DNA of 64,000 nt from Kordia algicida (GCF_051013375.1 NZ_CP142125.1); one strand, 5' to 3'. Shown: positions 26,901 through 36,655, counted from the stretch's first letter. Notes: generated from the sequence alone by a model not told the origin. Program-made: numbers and translations.

Positions 26901-28209
26901 CAAACGCTAAAAAGGCATTTTTAGAAATGGACGTATGTTGTGTTTCTACACAAAATTCAATTCCGAAAGTATACAAATCTAACGGATCAATTTTTACACG
27001 AGCAGTTTTGTAAACTTTTGAGAGAAACAAAATTTGTGTGAGTATATTTTTTGATTCCGAAGGCGATAAAACCACAAATAAATTTTCAATCGCCGCAGGA
27101 ATTAAGTCTTTTAAAATTGGCTTCCACGTTGTTGGTTTGTGCGCAACGTTCAATACGATTTTTTGAAAACGTTTGGCATCTACTTTTGATAAATGAATGA
27201 CCAATTCGTTAAATTCATTCTTCTGTACATTGTTGTTTCTCGCTGCCGCAGAATTGAAATACGTTTCAATTTTCAACCAGAAGTTTTCTTTTTGTTTGGC
27301 TGTTTTTACCTGAGAAAATGACTTGTTGTGTAGTTCTTCTGATAATAATCTTAAAATTGCGATAAAACCTTTGTCTACTTGTGAATATTCATTTGCGCGA
27401 TCAATTGCATCTTCAATCAATTCAATCATTGTGTCATATGAAATATTGAAATGATTTGCCATTTGTACAATCGTACTTCTCACAAAAGCGACTTTGTTAA
27501 AAATAGTGCCACGCTCGGTAAACAAGTAATTTAAAATCCACAACCAAATGTTCTTTTTAAGGTCGTTTGTGCTAGTTTGTACAATGGTTTCTTTTTCCTG
27601 AACTTTTACAAATTCTTCCGAAAAAGCAATGATCTGTTGATGATTGTTTGGCTCTAATCCTGCTATGATTTTTTTGATAGTTGCATCAGGAAATTGCCAG
27701 GCAATCCGTTTGCGAACGTTTTCAGAAATTGCCGTTTGTTGAATCATTTGAATTACATCCAAACGATTGTTAAGCAATTGCAAACGCATAATTTGCGATG
27801 CTGTTCCGTAACTTTCTTGATAATTCCACGGTAAAATCCCTTGTAAAAGAAAATCGCGTAAGACGTTTATTTGTGCAATATCTTCATGGATTATTTCTAA
27901 AGTTTTATCACCATTTTTCGGATATAGAATTAAGTCATATAAAGCATTTCGCAAAGCTTCTTCCAAACGTAATGGAAGTTCACTAAGCATATTTTCATAC
28001 GTCATTGTTCCCAAATCAACTGCCAGTTTTTTGATCTTTAAGGTTTGCCCTTTTGGACAAATACTGTCAAAAACACGATCAATTATGCGTTTCATTTTAT
28101 AGGAACTCCACGTACTAATATCCGTTTGTAATTGATACGCAAGTCCTTTGGAATCGAAAGCAGTATTCCATTGGCAACGTGTGACGATATGTGCTCCTTG
28201 ACTATGCAT
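23998..28209 (-). CDS. eCIS tape measure protein (CIS_TMP-like, Afp14 counterpart)
   Basis: The 1403-residue protein begins with H-I-V and then a segment of R-I-I-D-R-V-F-D and K-I-K-K-L-A-V-D-L-G-T, and ends with a conserved block: G-L-V-M-L-N-N-Y-F, A-Q-L-D-S-I-H-Y-L-Q-Y, L-T-L-N-K-I-L-V-G-L, H-W-T-A-I-G-E-T-S, L-P-W-M-x-x-P-L-H-V-T-W. These are the N- and C-terminal signatures of contractile-injection tape measure proteins in Bacteroidota. The middle is long and helical. It should set tube length during assembly. It overlaps the upstream baseplate gene by eight bases. Confidence 0.88.
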   Translation of the reverse strand: MHSQGAHIVTRCQWNTAFDSKGLAYQLQTDISTWSSYKMKRIIDRVFDSICPKGQTLKIKKLAVDLGTMTYENMLSELPLRLEEALRNALYDLILYPKNGDKTLEIIHEDIAQINVLRDFLLQGILPWNYQESYGTASQIMRLQLLNNRLDVIQMIQQTAISENVRKRIAWQFPDATIKKIIAGLEPNNHQQIIAFSEEFVKVQEKETIVQTSTNDLKKNIWLWILNYLFTERGTIFNKVAFVRSTIVQMANHFNISYDTMIELIEDAIDRANEYSQVDKGFIAILRLLSEELHNKSFSQVKTAKQKENFWLKIETYFNSAAARNNNVQKNEFNELVIHLSKVDAKRFQKIVLNVAHKPTTWKPILKDLIPAAIENLFVVLSPSESKNILTQILFLSKVYKTARVKIDPLDLYTFGIEFCVETQHTSISKNAFLAFVVEKLAKQQQQTKLAILDHFVTADVTNTQKKTAFISLFKALNGLYQQEISSAKTFSSAEKLQHVVTRYVTEIHQSNQQTEAFYSLEKTLQKWISASPTKFWEVFEKIDKTPKLTVHITALISVYGTERFLSVVVPEIVVVLSKIQQIIDVLIAKHPKKATTLRALKNGLITLAFEAVWHSQKANTTEFFIHLLQRLLRQETSLKVSKNDIQEVIELLLETPKIRTLAWSAYEFASIQKAHKIQLNKTPLQEIIERIAQPNQQIEVAKSISKLVHAKKITTSEFKAKEATLISYLVSNGMQLRKRLLAQFLKQVSATTTYNNNQIKELLQDCFWQSLVQYQTHRGNERRFVNVFETNILHTFPVVKTSEILQEKIAIVAKTNPAQTQVLATPYHISVAVLFEALISNLKTTNAQFEISNTNYKFSALFAVGLETSPAKIRTIIQETVATEKQLTFLRNQIKFEEFIVFMSHDVSSSKLDVYKAIHVLVTIAKQLGNTTILKALEAIFWKQTIAFIQQKKSSKKVLENLVKTTFDKLSEIATLDQITIVKHIQNNRYNVPEILKTVLIERHRIFELVSGNNQQRSLSEAIKNCISAQKIEFLSEFLITQYKIPAWFQHKEAYTYSRILNELIAQQPLVILKTLRDPKISEVQQIHFVQTIHFDTFITALQKLYTAQYYELSNIHKLYESMGFVNIRGISTKSLQEIIIKKVVTAWQTSHWNLITSTRIWNELLWETCGKKAVRKQDFFTAVNTIKTMLPTALLVTYKNLISLDTAAKSTKKEITLKKLNKSPMNTASTTFPQEGVSIPNAGLVMLNNYFLMLLDRLGVTEDNNFISEEAQLDSIHYLQYIVTGLTETEESLLTLNKILVGLSPNVPVKNSIEMTSEQKELIDGMITASIQHWTAIGETSVDGFRGNWLVRDGILIETEDRWELTVEKRAYDILMTRSPFSFSIIKLPWMSKPLHVTWPF

Positions 28210-31033
28210 CGGTTTTTGTATAAATTGTTTTTAAGTACGCAAGTAAGTTTCCTGAATTTGTAATAATTTGTTGTTCTTGTTTGGCAGCTGCGTCTTCTGC
28301 TGTTTCAAACATTTTTGGAGTTGCATAAATATGTGCATTGTACCAACTGATATATAGCGGAATTAACTTCGCAAAGTTTTCTGCCGAGAGATATTGAGTG
28401 TGTTGTGCTATATGTAATGGCAACTTACTTTCTTTATAAAAGGAAAGTCTGTTTTGCCATTCATCCGTGTTTACTTCAGGAATAAAATCTGGAAAAAACG
28501 TTAAAAGCGTATCACTAAAAACAGGATTGTTTATGGATGTTTTTGTTGTGTCATTCCAACTCGCAATCATGTTCCATTTATAAGAGGTTTCTCCGATAGA
28601 AACTGCATAGTTTGTCACTTCGGTTGATGGTTCTAGAACTTCAGTCCAAGCCGTTTCATCACTCAGAATAATTGCTGCAATGCATGCTGGCATAGTACAA
28701 AAGGCATCTGCAAGTACTACACTGTCTGTATAGTTTAATGAGGTTTTATAGCTGTAATAGACAAACGTGTCATTTACTTTTTTTGCCATGTATATTGTAA
28801 ACGAAGCCGAATTTGCCAAGAGATTTGTCTCAATCGAAATTGTGCCTTTTCGCTGAGTTATCAACCAAAAAGCAACATAAATTTTGAGTAATTTTTCAGT
28901 TGTTAACGCTTCTGATGAACTCGCTTCTTGTATGAAATTGATATAGAAAGGTTCAAGCGTTAAAAGCATGGATATTTCGAGTTCAAACGTACTGTAGTTG
29001 TTACAATCTTGCGTGGTAATTTTTTGAGAAGCATCAAAACGATTTGTATCAAAAATTCCGTTAGTTTCATAAGAATGCCTTAGAATATTTTGTAATTCTT
29101 TTTTTGCTTTATACAGTTCAAGTGCCTCTTTATAAGCATCTTTCGAAAGATTTTTTGCGTTTTTTTCTGGAACGTTTAGCGTATTATTCTGCGTAAGCTC
29201 ATCAATCAGTTCAACTGTTAAAGTCAATACTTCAGGTTGCAATTTTTGTGCACTGATATAATTGTAAGCTTTTGTATTGTTGTACGATAGGAGCGCTAAG
29301 TTTTGTAGATATACACTTTTAATTATGACACGATCTTTTAAGATATCGCCTGAATAAGCAGTTCCGTAACAGATAGAATCTATCACCAAAGGCGACTCGC
29401 CATGACGCGCCAATAAATGGTCTAATAAGTCGTTTCTGCGCTGTAAATTTACCGTATCATCTTCCGAAAACGTCAATAAACCATACATGTAAGAATTGTA
29501 CGGATCGTCTTGGTATGCCAACCAGCTTTTGTGTTTTAATGAGTCGTCAGATTCTGAAACAGGTCCGAAGTCAAAAATATCATTGTTGCGCAAAAGTGGT
29601 TCAATATTCGGCACACTTTTATATAGCGATTGATAAAAATAGGTTGGAGAAAATACTTCAAACGGTGCAGGATATGCAGGATTTGCTTTTTCTGCTGCCG
29701 TTTTGATATTGTTGTAATGTTCAAAATCAGCAGGATTTCCTATAGCGGCATTTTTAAAGGAAAATAGCTTGTCAAGGTTTGCTAATTGCGCAAATTGATT
29801 GCTCAACATTTGGTCAAATAAACTTAAATATCCTTTTAGTTGTCGCGATTGTGCCACTTGATAATCGGGCGTATTCGAATTGGTGGCATTCAATCCAACA
29901 GCGTATATTTCTGGAAATGTATTTTGGATAGAGTAGTAGCTCGTAATGTCTCTGTATTTTCCTTCAGGAAGTACAGGTGCCATTTGTACTGCCGCAACTT
30001 CATTGACTTGCACATTGGTTTGTTGCATGTTTGCTAATTCGTCAATTAATGATGCATTTATGGAAGTGTTAAGTTGTTTTCCTTGCATGTTTACAGAGAA
30101 ACTAGCTGGTTTTTTGTTTGTTAAAAACGATGAAGAAAAATCAAACGTTAGAATTTCACTTGGCAAACAAATTGCTGTATTGGTTGCCTCTTTATCGTTG
30201 TACTTAAACGAAATTCCAGCAATGGATTGTACGCCTTCAATTTCAAGGATGAGTTGCGTGATTTCAAACGCATGAATGCTATCTTTTTTAGGTTGCATAC
30301 TTTCAGAAGGAATCCAGCCATTTTTTAAAGTAGCGCCATTAAAAATTTCATTGGTTTTTTTGCCTTCCAATTTTAGTTTGTCATAACCTGTTTGCACGAC
30401 ATCTGGAAAAATGTAGTTGGCAATCGTTTGAATCATTTCTGGGAGAATCGAATGCAGATCGTATCCAGATTTTAGTTGAATATTTCCGTTAATCGTGTAT
30501 TTTTTGGGACTTAGTATTTCTGGCATTAAGAACAAGTCGCCAACATTTCTACAAGTGTTTAATTGGGAAAATGTTTCTGTTTTTGCGGCATCTTCAGTAG
30601 TTTCATCATCACTTGGATGCAATGTCAAATACACTTTGTAAATTCCGTTGGCACAAGGAAAAATTGTTGAAACTGGCGTGATAACTACATTTTTCACACT
30701 TTCCACTCGATCAATAATGTATTTGATATAATCTTCAAGCGTGATTGGCGAAGTGGTAAGGATGTTTTGCGGAAGGAAAAATTGATTTTCTACAGTTAGC
30801 TTACCATTTTTTTGCGTTAAAATATCCTTCATGGAAAAGTTTCCGCAATAGCCAAGTTCCGTAAAAGCATAACAGAGTTGCTCAAAAATAGTCACACCGG
30901 GATCACTCGGATTCAAGTTGGTCCACTCTGTGCTACTATGCTGTTGAATGTACGCAAAACCTTCTGCCTTGAGCGATTTAAAATCAAGCTCTAAAGGAAG
31001 TTGTGCATCTACTATGTAGTTTTCCTGTGTCAT
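28202..31033 (-). CDS. eCIS baseplate protein, Afp12-like
   Basis: The 943-residue protein has the characteristic start of large wedge proteins in Bacteroidota injection systems: N-L-N-P-S-D-P-G-V-T-I-F-E-Q-L-C-Y-A, then T-E-L-G-Y. A further conserved-looking region holds L-K-G-Y-L-S-L-F-D-Q-M-L (about 395-410). It lies between the baseplate J-like gene (four-base overlap) and the tape measure gene (eight-base overlap), the position of afp12. It should form the baseplate wedge with the J-like protein. Confidence 0.85.
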   Translation of the reverse strand: MTQENYIVDAQLPLELDFKSLKAEGFAYIQQHSSTEWTNLNPSDPGVTIFEQLCYAFTELGYCGNFSMKDILTQKNGKLTVENQFFLPQNILTTSPITLEDYIKYIIDRVESVKNVVITPVSTIFPCANGIYKVYLTLHPSDDETTEDAAKTETFSQLNTCRNVGDLFLMPEILSPKKYTINGNIQLKSGYDLHSILPEMIQTIANYIFPDVVQTGYDKLKLEGKKTNEIFNGATLKNGWIPSESMQPKKDSIHAFEITQLILEIEGVQSIAGISFKYNDKEATNTAICLPSEILTFDFSSSFLTNKKPASFSVNMQGKQLNTSINASLIDELANMQQTNVQVNEVAAVQMAPVLPEGKYRDITSYYSIQNTFPEIYAVGLNATNSNTPDYQVAQSRQLKGYLSLFDQMLSNQFAQLANLDKLFSFKNAAIGNPADFEHYNNIKTAAEKANPAYPAPFEVFSPTYFYQSLYKSVPNIEPLLRNNDIFDFGPVSESDDSLKHKSWLAYQDDPYNSYMYGLLTFSEDDTVNLQRRNDLLDHLLARHGESPLVIDSICYGTAYSGDILKDRVIIKSVYLQNLALLSYNNTKAYNYISAQKLQPEVLTLTVELIDELTQNNTLNVPEKNAKNLSKDAYKEALELYKAKKELQNILRHSYETNGIFDTNRFDASQKITTQDCNNYSTFELEISMLLTLEPFYINFIQEASSSEALTTEKLLKIYVAFWLITQRKGTISIETNLLANSASFTIYMAKKVNDTFVYYSYKTSLNYTDSVVLADAFCTMPACIAAIILSDETAWTEVLEPSTEVTNYAVSIGETSYKWNMIASWNDTTKTSINNPVFSDTLLTFFPDFIPEVNTDEWQNRLSFYKESKLPLHIAQHTQYLSAENFAKLIPLYISWYNAHIYATPKMFETAEDAAAKQEQQIITNSGNLLAYLKTIYTKTDA

Positions 31034-34000
31034 AAATGATACTTGATTAAACTGTTTTTTGTGGTGTTGTTTAAAGAAGGAACTAAAATGCTTCCATCTT
31101 TTGGCAATACTTCTTGTGTGCTACTTTCGTAGTCGATAGTTCCTGTTGAAAAATCTTTTTTTCCTAGTTGAAACGAAATGCTTTTTACTTCTAAAATACT
31201 GTTGTAACTATTGATAAATGCTACTAATTGTGCGGTATTTAAGCCACTATCAATTGTAATTTGTGTTTGTGCGCTCGTAATCCACGGAGCTAAAAATAGG
31301 TTGATTCCGTTGTTTACTTCTTTGGCAACAGTTGTTACATCTTCGTTGGGTTGCAGTTGAATATTTGCTGTGATTTGTACATAATTTAATTCAAAATTTT
31401 CCACGGAAACGTTTACAAAAGGAGAAACACGCGTTTTGAGATATTCTTGAATGTTCAATTCATAACATTCGTTTAAAAGTGGAACAAACGCGTTGGTGTC
31501 TGTTACATTTGCTACACGTTTTAAAACATATGTATTGATTTGTTTTTTTGATTTGTCATAGCTTGATTTTGAATAGTACACTTCTGGAAATTCAAATCGA
31601 ATGGTATTGAAAAAATCGGTTGTTGTCATCAATCGATCTTTGGTTTTTAATCGTGTACTTACGCGCGAATTCATCTGTGCAGTTGTTTCTGCCGCTTTTC
31701 CTCCAAAAGAAGGAAAAGGTTGCGTAGTTGCTGCAATTTCTGGAATAACAGTTTGTGGACTTGTAATGATGTTTGCTTGAATTTTTGGCGTTTCGATTGA
31801 AAAATCATTCGTAGCAACCACGCGTTGTAAGGTAAATCCGTTTGTTTTTAAATATGATGTTTCAGGAAAACTGTCAGGGTTGTTTTGTGTGCCAATCGCA
31901 ATCCAATAATTGTTTCCAGCTATCATATCATGAACCGTAGTAATATCTTCCGGAATATTGATCGTAATAATTCCCGAACAGGTAAAATTGTTTGTACCAT
32001 CAGCAATAGTTGTCAAAGGTTTCCAGCCAGTTGTACTAAGATACGAATAGTTGATTTTTTTTCTGGCTACAGCTTTTTCCGTGTAGGTTCGCGCCAATTC
32101 AATATAAAAACTTACTTCGGCAGGAATAATCAAGTCTTTTAAAGCTATAAATAATTGTCCTTTTGCTAAAAATGTCGGTACTAATGGCAAACCTGTTAAT
32201 GGAATAATGTTTCCGTCATTATCTCGTAGAGGAGAACTTCCGATCGTAGTATTTTTGGCAATGATTTTTTCGTCTAAAGTTGTATCGTATACTTTGTAAT
32301 TGGCAAAAGGTGAATTGTAAAAACATTGTAACGGATAGCTTTGTTTATTCGTAGAAAAATCATAGCTCACCGAAGCTGAGTAACCACCTTTAAAAGTGCT
32401 TACCATAGGAACAAACGGAATGTTTGGTGGAGAAACCAACGCATCTTTACTTTCTGGATCTTCACTTTTTTCTGTGATAATTTGTGCATTAAAAAGCGCA
32501 ATTGCCGCGACAACTTTTGGATATAATTCTGTGCCAAAACCATAGATTGGAGTGGCGAGTCTCATTTTTAAAAACCCTGAAGTTGTTTTATCTGTTAATT
32601 GTAGTGTTTTTTGCTGTAAGGTTGTATCAACATCTTCTGAGTTGAGGTTGATTTTTGAGAAGTCAAAAGTACGCGATGCAGGAATTATTTTGGTGTTTTT
32701 TTCGTCTTTGAAGAATAAATTTTCTGGAATAGTTAGAATTTGTTTTTCATCAGTTTTAACAGCATTCACATTTCCCCAAAAACCATTTTGCAACCTTTTA
32801 AAATCAACTTTAAATGCAGTATTTGAAAACGGTTTTGTTGGTTCTGTCGTTTTTTTATGCGCTTCTACTGTTTTTTCTTTTTTGTTAGAAAAGCTGAAAA
32901 TTTTTCCCAAGAATGTTTTCTTTTTAGGAGCTTTTATAAAAGGAGATAATACAGCACTTTCTGCTTCAATAATTTTTTCATCTACAGTATTTTTATAACT
33001 GTTGATGGTGTTTAAAATACTGGTTTTTGCGTTGGTTACCGTTGTAGTATCTATTGTATTTGCGGCGTTGATTGTAGCGACCAATTCATTTTGTAAAGCT
33101 TCAATTTCGGCAATCATGCTACTGTTTAGAGTAATAATTTCACTGGTTAGTGTAATTTCTGAACCTTCAATGGAATTTAATGTTGTGTTTTGTGTATTTG
33201 TTGCATTATGTATGGCTGTTTGATTCTGTTGTACATAAGTTTGTACTTCAGCTACAGTTGTGCCATCTGCTGATATATTGTCAAAAAGTTGTGTTTCGGA
33301 ATTCGTTATATTTTCGAAGAAAACATCTTCAGAATCTTTAATTTCTTGTAATAGTTTTTCTAGTGTCTGAATTTCAGAACTGCTAGAATACATATTGTTT
33401 AAGTAGTTATTGTATTCTAAGTAATACGTGGCAAAGTCAAAATTTACAGCAAAAGGATTCCAAGTGAGTTCAAAATTGAGGTTTTTGACAGGTTTGCTGA
33501 AAATTTCGGCATTTCCTACCATAAAATTTTGATTCATTTTTGGTGCGCCTCCCAATAACTGAAACGGTTTTTTAGGATTCAATTGTCCGAAATCATTATA
33601 CAATTGAAAATTTTGCAATCCATCAACGGTCACTGTGATGTCTAATTTGGAAATTGTGAGTTCTGAAAACGATGTTGCATAACTTGGAAATACAATTTTT
33701 AGTAATGGCCATTCAGACGTATATCCATCAGGGTTTTTGGTAAATGGATTGATTGCTGGATCTGTGGGATTTAAAACAATAGTAATTTTATTTTCAACAA
33801 TCACTTCCGAAAGATTTGTTGGTACAGGAACTTCAAACCAAGTATCTTTTGTGCTTAGATAGTATTGAAAATCTGGCTGAACAAATGCAATAGCAGCATC
33901 ATTTTTGAAGGTAAAATCAAGTGTGATGGTTCTTGTACCGTTTGCTTCTTGAAGGTAAAACATCGGAGAAGCAATCGTAAATGCCAAAGCTTGTTTAGTA

Positions 34001-35757
34001 CCTTTTGGTGTTTGCGCACTACCAAATGTTTGCCATGATTGTACTACGCCAGCTTCGTCTTTAGCCACCACATTTACAGGCGGTAATTTTTCTAAATACA
34101 ACTGTGTATTGTCTGAATCATTTGTTTTGGTAAGCGTATATGCTTCTACAATTTTTGCAGGATTGAGGAATGTTTTCTGCGTAGTTTCAAACAAAATGGG
34201 TTGCTTATTAGCGTCAGTTCCTGCTAAGAAAGTAGTATTTTTTTCGAGTTGAAATGTTGCCGTTTTCTTTGCGAGATTGCTGCTTGCAAAAACAGTATCT
34301 GCCGTAACACTATTTGGCGTTTGTTTTAAAATATCTCTGTAATAGAAATCTAAATGTTTGCTTGCTAAAGAATTGAATTGCTTCTGATAAATTTTTAGCA
34401 AACTCGTGAAGGTTCTCAACAAAATAGTATCTGGAAAATGTCCAGGAATATTCTGTATCGATACCAATTCTGTATCTGCATAAGAAATGCATTTGCTGTA
34501 AAAAGCGAATAGAGATTTTCCCGCACTTTTGAGTCCGTTAAAAATATCTAATCGAACTTGTTTTGTTAAAATGTAGGAGGCAATTTCTTTGAGGAGTTGA
34601 TAGACTTCTTCTTCAGCTTTTATCACATCATTTGCAATTATTTCAAACAGTTCTTGTATTAATTTTAAAAACCATTCTCCAAGTTTTTCTAAGATGTTGA
34701 CAATAAAGAGCGCAATTTCTTTAAGATCATTTAGCATCTTATCTATCAGTTGCCTAAAATTTTCCAAATTCAACGCTCCTGATGTTGTTTTGAGCGTATC
34801 TTGCACGGTTTTCAATTCTTCATGAAGATTTTGTAGCGTATCAGAAATAGTTTGATTTGTGTCGTTTTTTAGGACTTCTCCAAGTTTTTTTAGAATTGTA
34901 TCTATTACTTTATGTATCGTTTCTACCGCAATTTTTATAAAATCAATTACTTTTTCTATGATAGCAACTGCTTCAGAAAACAGTAAGTTTAGTGTGTCTT
35001 TTAACGCTGTAAAAGCTGCTTCAATAATTGAACGAATTTCTTTTAATAAGATAGGTTTTTCACCATTTAGAATAGGAAGTAGTTTTGTAATCAGCGTGAT
35101 AAAATCTTTAAACAAGTAATAGCTATACTCTTTTTCTGGTGGAAATTTTAGATTTAGAAGTTTCCAATACGGTGTTTTTCCTTTGCTTTCTTTCCAGATT
35201 TTTTTATCGTATTTTTTATAAAGAAAGGTATCTACAGGTTGTATGTTGGGAACAATTTGATTGATGTTTACATCATTTTTTAAAGCTAAAATTGCCCAAA
35301 GTAACGCGCTTTGTTGTTGCTGTACTTGTTGAATGACATAGGTTTTTAAATTGTATGTCAATGTTGATTGTTGCATGTAATGTGTCCATCGTTCAATTTT
35401 TTGAAATACAAAGCTCAATTGATCGAATAGTTGATTGAAACCATTGGAAATAAATGGAGTATTCAAGTCAAGATCGAGTGCTTTTCTGAGTTGTGAACAT
35501 GTATTAATAAACAGCGCATATGTTTTTTGAAACGATGTTTTTGCAATAGAAGCCACTAAAAAAACAGGATCTTTTAGTAAAAAGGGTGACCAATTTCCAT
35601 TGATATTATTGGTTTTATCGTAAAAATTAAATAATGTTGCAAAGTCAGCTAGCAGGCGTAAATTGTCAGTTTCCGTTCTGCTATCCACCAAATTAGCACT
35701 TGGCACTAAAGCTTCCTCTAGTGCTATCATTGCTGTATGTTGATCGAATTGACTCAT
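31030..35757 (-). CDS. Very large baseplate J/gp47-like protein, Afp11-like
   Basis: The 1575-residue protein ends with a recognisable baseplate J segment: F-G-G-K-A-A-E-T, R-V-S-T-R-L-K-T-K-D-R-L-M-T-T-T-D-F (about 1370-1400) and L-N-Y-V-Q-I-T-A-N-I-Q-L-Q-P. The N-terminal 450 residues are mainly helical, with long amphipathic stretches at about 215-410. A second helical, Thr/Asn/Glu-rich insert lies at about 800-960, followed by a basic linker (K-A-P-K-K-K). It should form the wedge that triggers sheath contraction. The inserts make it much larger than simple J proteins. Confidence 0.85.
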   Translation of the reverse strand: MSQFDQHTAMIALEEALVPSANLVDSRTETDNLRLLADFATLFNFYDKTNNINGNWSPFLLKDPVFLVASIAKTSFQKTYALFINTCSQLRKALDLDLNTPFISNGFNQLFDQLSFVFQKIERWTHYMQQSTLTYNLKTYVIQQVQQQQSALLWAILALKNDVNINQIVPNIQPVDTFLYKKYDKKIWKESKGKTPYWKLLNLKFPPEKEYSYYLFKDFITLITKLLPILNGEKPILLKEIRSIIEAAFTALKDTLNLLFSEAVAIIEKVIDFIKIAVETIHKVIDTILKKLGEVLKNDTNQTISDTLQNLHEELKTVQDTLKTTSGALNLENFRQLIDKMLNDLKEIALFIVNILEKLGEWFLKLIQELFEIIANDVIKAEEEVYQLLKEIASYILTKQVRLDIFNGLKSAGKSLFAFYSKCISYADTELVSIQNIPGHFPDTILLRTFTSLLKIYQKQFNSLASKHLDFYYRDILKQTPNSVTADTVFASSNLAKKTATFQLEKNTTFLAGTDANKQPILFETTQKTFLNPAKIVEAYTLTKTNDSDNTQLYLEKLPPVNVVAKDEAGVVQSWQTFGSAQTPKGTKQALAFTIASPMFYLQEANGTRTITLDFTFKNDAAIAFVQPDFQYYLSTKDTWFEVPVPTNLSEVIVENKITIVLNPTDPAINPFTKNPDGYTSEWPLLKIVFPSYATSFSELTISKLDITVTVDGLQNFQLYNDFGQLNPKKPFQLLGGAPKMNQNFMVGNAEIFSKPVKNLNFELTWNPFAVNFDFATYYLEYNNYLNNMYSSSSEIQTLEKLLQEIKDSEDVFFENITNSETQLFDNISADGTTVAEVQTYVQQNQTAIHNATNTQNTTLNSIEGSEITLTSEIITLNSSMIAEIEALQNELVATINAANTIDTTTVTNAKTSILNTINSYKNTVDEKIIEAESAVLSPFIKAPKKKTFLGKIFSFSNKKEKTVEAHKKTTEPTKPFSNTAFKVDFKRLQNGFWGNVNAVKTDEKQILTIPENLFFKDEKNTKIIPASRTFDFSKINLNSEDVDTTLQQKTLQLTDKTTSGFLKMRLATPIYGFGTELYPKVVAAIALFNAQIITEKSEDPESKDALVSPPNIPFVPMVSTFKGGYSASVSYDFSTNKQSYPLQCFYNSPFANYKVYDTTLDEKIIAKNTTIGSSPLRDNDGNIIPLTGLPLVPTFLAKGQLFIALKDLIIPAEVSFYIELARTYTEKAVARKKINYSYLSTTGWKPLTTIADGTNNFTCSGIITINIPEDITTVHDMIAGNNYWIAIGTQNNPDSFPETSYLKTNGFTLQRVVATNDFSIETPKIQANIITSPQTVIPEIAATTQPFPSFGGKAAETTAQMNSRVSTRLKTKDRLMTTTDFFNTIRFEFPEVYYSKSSYDKSKKQINTYVLKRVANVTDTNAFVPLLNECYELNIQEYLKTRVSPFVNVSVENFELNYVQITANIQLQPNEDVTTVAKEVNNGINLFLAPWITSAQTQITIDSGLNTAQLVAFINSYNSILEVKSISFQLGKKDFSTGTIDYESSTQEVLPKDGSILVPSLNNTTKNSLIKYHL

Positions 35758-35761
35758 TGCG

Positions 35762-36190
35762 TTATCGTTGTAAATTGGTTCCTTCTTTTATGAAAAAAGG
35801 ATACACATAATTGTGTCTTGTATTGGTTTGATTGTACATATAATTGATGGTAACTTCTACCAAGCCATTTTGGATGTCTGAAAACGTGACTTCAACGGCT
35901 AATACTTTTATTCTTGGTTCGTTATTGAGAAGCGCTGTTTTTACGGCTTCTCTGATTTCTCCTTGTAATGTTGGACGCATTTCTTTGAAGAAAAATGTTT
36001 GTAATCCTGAGCCAAATTGTGGCGAAAATGGACGTTCTCCTAAGGTGGTTTGCAATATCAAGTGAATCATTTCATTGATATTCGTTTCATACTTTGTGAG
36101 TTGTAGTTGGTGATTTTCCACAGAAAAAGTGACAGGAAATGACCAACCCGAACCGAGAAACTCTTTTTGTATGTTGTTTATATTATCCAC
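35762..36190 (-). CDS. GPW/gp25-family baseplate protein, Afp9-like
   Basis: The 142-residue protein shows the gp25 signature: N-I-N-E-M-I-H-L-I-L-Q-T-T-L-G-E-R, R-P-F-S-P-Q-F-G-S-G-L, then E-P-R-I-K-V-L-A-V-E-V. In T4 and AFP, gp25 joins the baseplate to the first sheath ring. Its size matches the family. It overlaps the PAAR gene by eight bases and lies five bases before the J-like gene. Confidence 0.95.
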   Translation of the reverse strand: MDNINNIQKEFLGSGWSFPVTFSVENHQLQLTKYETNINEMIHLILQTTLGERPFSPQFGSGLQTFFFKEMRPTLQGEIREAVKTALLNNEPRIKVLAVEVTFSDIQNGLVEVTINYMYNQTNTRHNYVYPFFIKEGTNLQR

Positions 36191-36482
36191 CGATCATCAC
36201 TGTAAAATCTCCTAAAACAATTGATCCGCCGTGCGCAGTTGTGTCGCCTACACGTGCAGCTGGCATTCCGCCAATCATTACCGTTGCTGATCCTTTTACG
36301 ATAGAATCTGGCGGACCCACACAGGTAAGCATATCTCCCACACGTGCGGCTGGTAATTTGCCAATTAAAACGGTTGGCTCTCCAGGACCAATGACAGGTC
36401 CGCCAACATGCGGAATAGGAGGAACGCCAGGCGTTACCATTGGACATTCATGAAAATCGGTTAGTCTTGCTGCTGGTGGCAT
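36183..36482 (-). CDS. PAAR-domain spike tip protein, Afp10-like
   Basis: The 99-residue protein is a lone PAAR domain: P-P-A-A-R-L-T-D at the start, repeats of K-L-P-A-A-R-V-G-D-M-L-T-C and G-M-P-A-A-R-V-G-D-T-T-A-H, and Gly/Pro-rich turns. The candidate zinc ligands are His (residues 11, 25, 83) and Cys (13, 53). It should cap the VgrG-like spike with a sharp point. It carries no toxin extension, so payload must travel elsewhere in the particle. Confidence 0.94.
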   Translation of the reverse strand: MPPAARLTDFHECPMVTPGVPPIPHVGGPVIGPGEPTVLIGKLPAARVGDMLTCVGPPDSIVKGSATVMIGGMPAARVGDTTAHGGSIVLGDFTVMIGG

Positions 36483-36603
36483 AGTTTGTTTTTTTAGTTG
36501 AGATGTTAGTATTGAGAATTGAGTCTACACATGGTGTTTCACAATTCATGTTTAGTATTTATTTTTTTATTAATATTGAAGTAAAATGGTTATCGAGATA
36601 TTG

Positions 36604-36655
36604 ACTAATACCCAGCACCTAATACCCAAAACCTAAAACCTAAAACCAAACACCT
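36604..36655. repeat. Short G/T-type tandem repeat between spike and PAAR genes
   Basis: On the minus strand the spacer just after the spike stop codon is made of variants of TTTTAGG, TTTTGGG, TATTAGG and TGCTGGG in tandem, with about seven units. This is a microsatellite-like tract. The rest of the 171-base gap is AT-rich. It could vary in length or form structure in the mRNA between the two coding regions. Confidence 0.7.
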
